A stretch of 6,245 nucleotides of DNA from Acidobacteriaceae bacterium (lineage in GTDB: Bacteria; Acidobacteriota; Terriglobia; Terriglobales; Acidobacteriaceae), in the NCBI GenBank assembly GCA_030838305.1, contig JAUTWY010000046.1, positions 1 to 6,245 of the forward strand. The letters are read 5' to 3'. Below, piece by piece: positions 6,068 to 6,245 of the stretch (positions are counted from its first letter, which is position 1; every line of letters begins with the position of its first letter). Both the position numbers and the translations under genes were made by a program. The notes below the pieces were generated by a model. It had not been told where the DNA came from. It saw only the letters and a list, made by a program, of their open reading frames with translations, and did not search any database.

Positions 6068-6245
6068 ATGGCTAATCTACAGACCTTCGAGCGCAATGAG
6101 TACCAGCAGGTCAAGGCGGACCTGCACCGCAAGATCCTCGACCGCCTCGACTTGGAGAAGCTAGGCCGCAAGACGGGCGACACCGCTCGCGAGGAAGTTC
6201 TCGTTCTTATCCGTAACTCGGTGAACAGCGAGGTCGTGCCCCTAA
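6068..6245 (+). CDS. cpaF: Tad pilus assembly ATPase CpaF/TadA, N-terminal fragment (3' end outside window)
   Basis: An open frame from ATG 6068 to the window edge gives 59 residues and one spare base. AGGA at 6060-6063, overlapping the cpaE stop codon, is its ribosome site with only four bases of spacing. The charged helical segment YQQVKADLHRKILDRLDLEKLGRK followed by a second helix, TAREEVLVLIRNSVNSEVVPL, matches the N-terminal three-helix-type region that opens CpaF/TadA hexameric secretion ATPases, ahead of the Walker domain that lies outside the window. The ATPase powers Flp pilus assembly from the cytoplasmic side. Position directly after cpaE is the usual Tad order. The catalytic part cannot be seen, so the call rests on this short segment plus context. 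Confidence 0.85.
   Translation, partial: MANLQTFERNEYQQVKADLHRKILDRLDLEKLGRKTGDTAREEVLVLIRNSVNSEVVPL

Noticed and set aside
1..6245. CRISPR arrays, tRNA/rRNA genes, insertion sequences or phage genes
   Set aside because: No spaced direct repeats, no tRNA-like cloverleaf arms, and no transposase or integrase motifs were seen on either strand by eye.

Overview
The window holds the front half of a Tad/Flp (type IVb) tight-adherence pilus locus, preceded by two envelope-type membrane-protein genes. All six genes lie on the + strand. They are a 3' fragment of a polytopic membrane protein, a complete 496-residue polytopic protein of GT-C-like character, flp (pilin), cpaB/rcpC, cpaC/rcpA (secretin), cpaE/tadZ and the first 59 codons of cpaF/tadA. 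Moderate-to-high GC, the protein style (Pro-rich linkers, a BON-containing secretin, DPDxWWHL membrane proteins) and the gene order are compatible with an Acidobacteriota-like soil bacterium. That placement is inferred from general resemblance; no marker gene is present.

Layout. 1-437: C-terminal part of a hydrophobic protein, possibly a GT87/DUF2029-type glycosyltransferase. 497-1987: membrane protein with a DPD motif after its first helix and a soluble C-terminal region. 1988-2203: 216-bp gap, the longest non-coding stretch, with an AT-rich likely promoter zone (about 2061-2093), two perfect inverted repeats that abut exactly (2115-2128 and 2129-2147) and a strong Shine-Dalgarno before flp. 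2204-2365: a 53-codon pilin gene. 2366-2468: spacer with a weak hairpin plus T-run that could dampen read-through. 2469-3332 cpaB, 3396-4832 cpaC, 4889-6061 cpaE, 6068-6245 cpaF (runs off the end).

How the genes work together. Flp is a tiny prepilin with a G|QDIAEY processing site and a 40-residue mature form. CpaC forms the outer-membrane secretin pore. CpaB is its periplasmic, inner-membrane-anchored partner. CpaE/TadZ is a receiver-like plus ParA/MinD-like protein that localises the machine. CpaF is the cytoplasmic hexameric ATPase. The prepilin peptidase (cpaA/tadV) and the platform proteins (tadB/tadC) are not in the window. The two upstream membrane genes are separated from flp by the regulatory gap and are probably a different transcription unit.

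Most of this is a recognisable Tad locus and not a new system. The points most worth checking are the double palindrome in the flp leader, the degenerate nucleotide-binding motifs of CpaE, the possible attenuator after flp and the unnamed DPDxWWHL protein next to a pilus locus.
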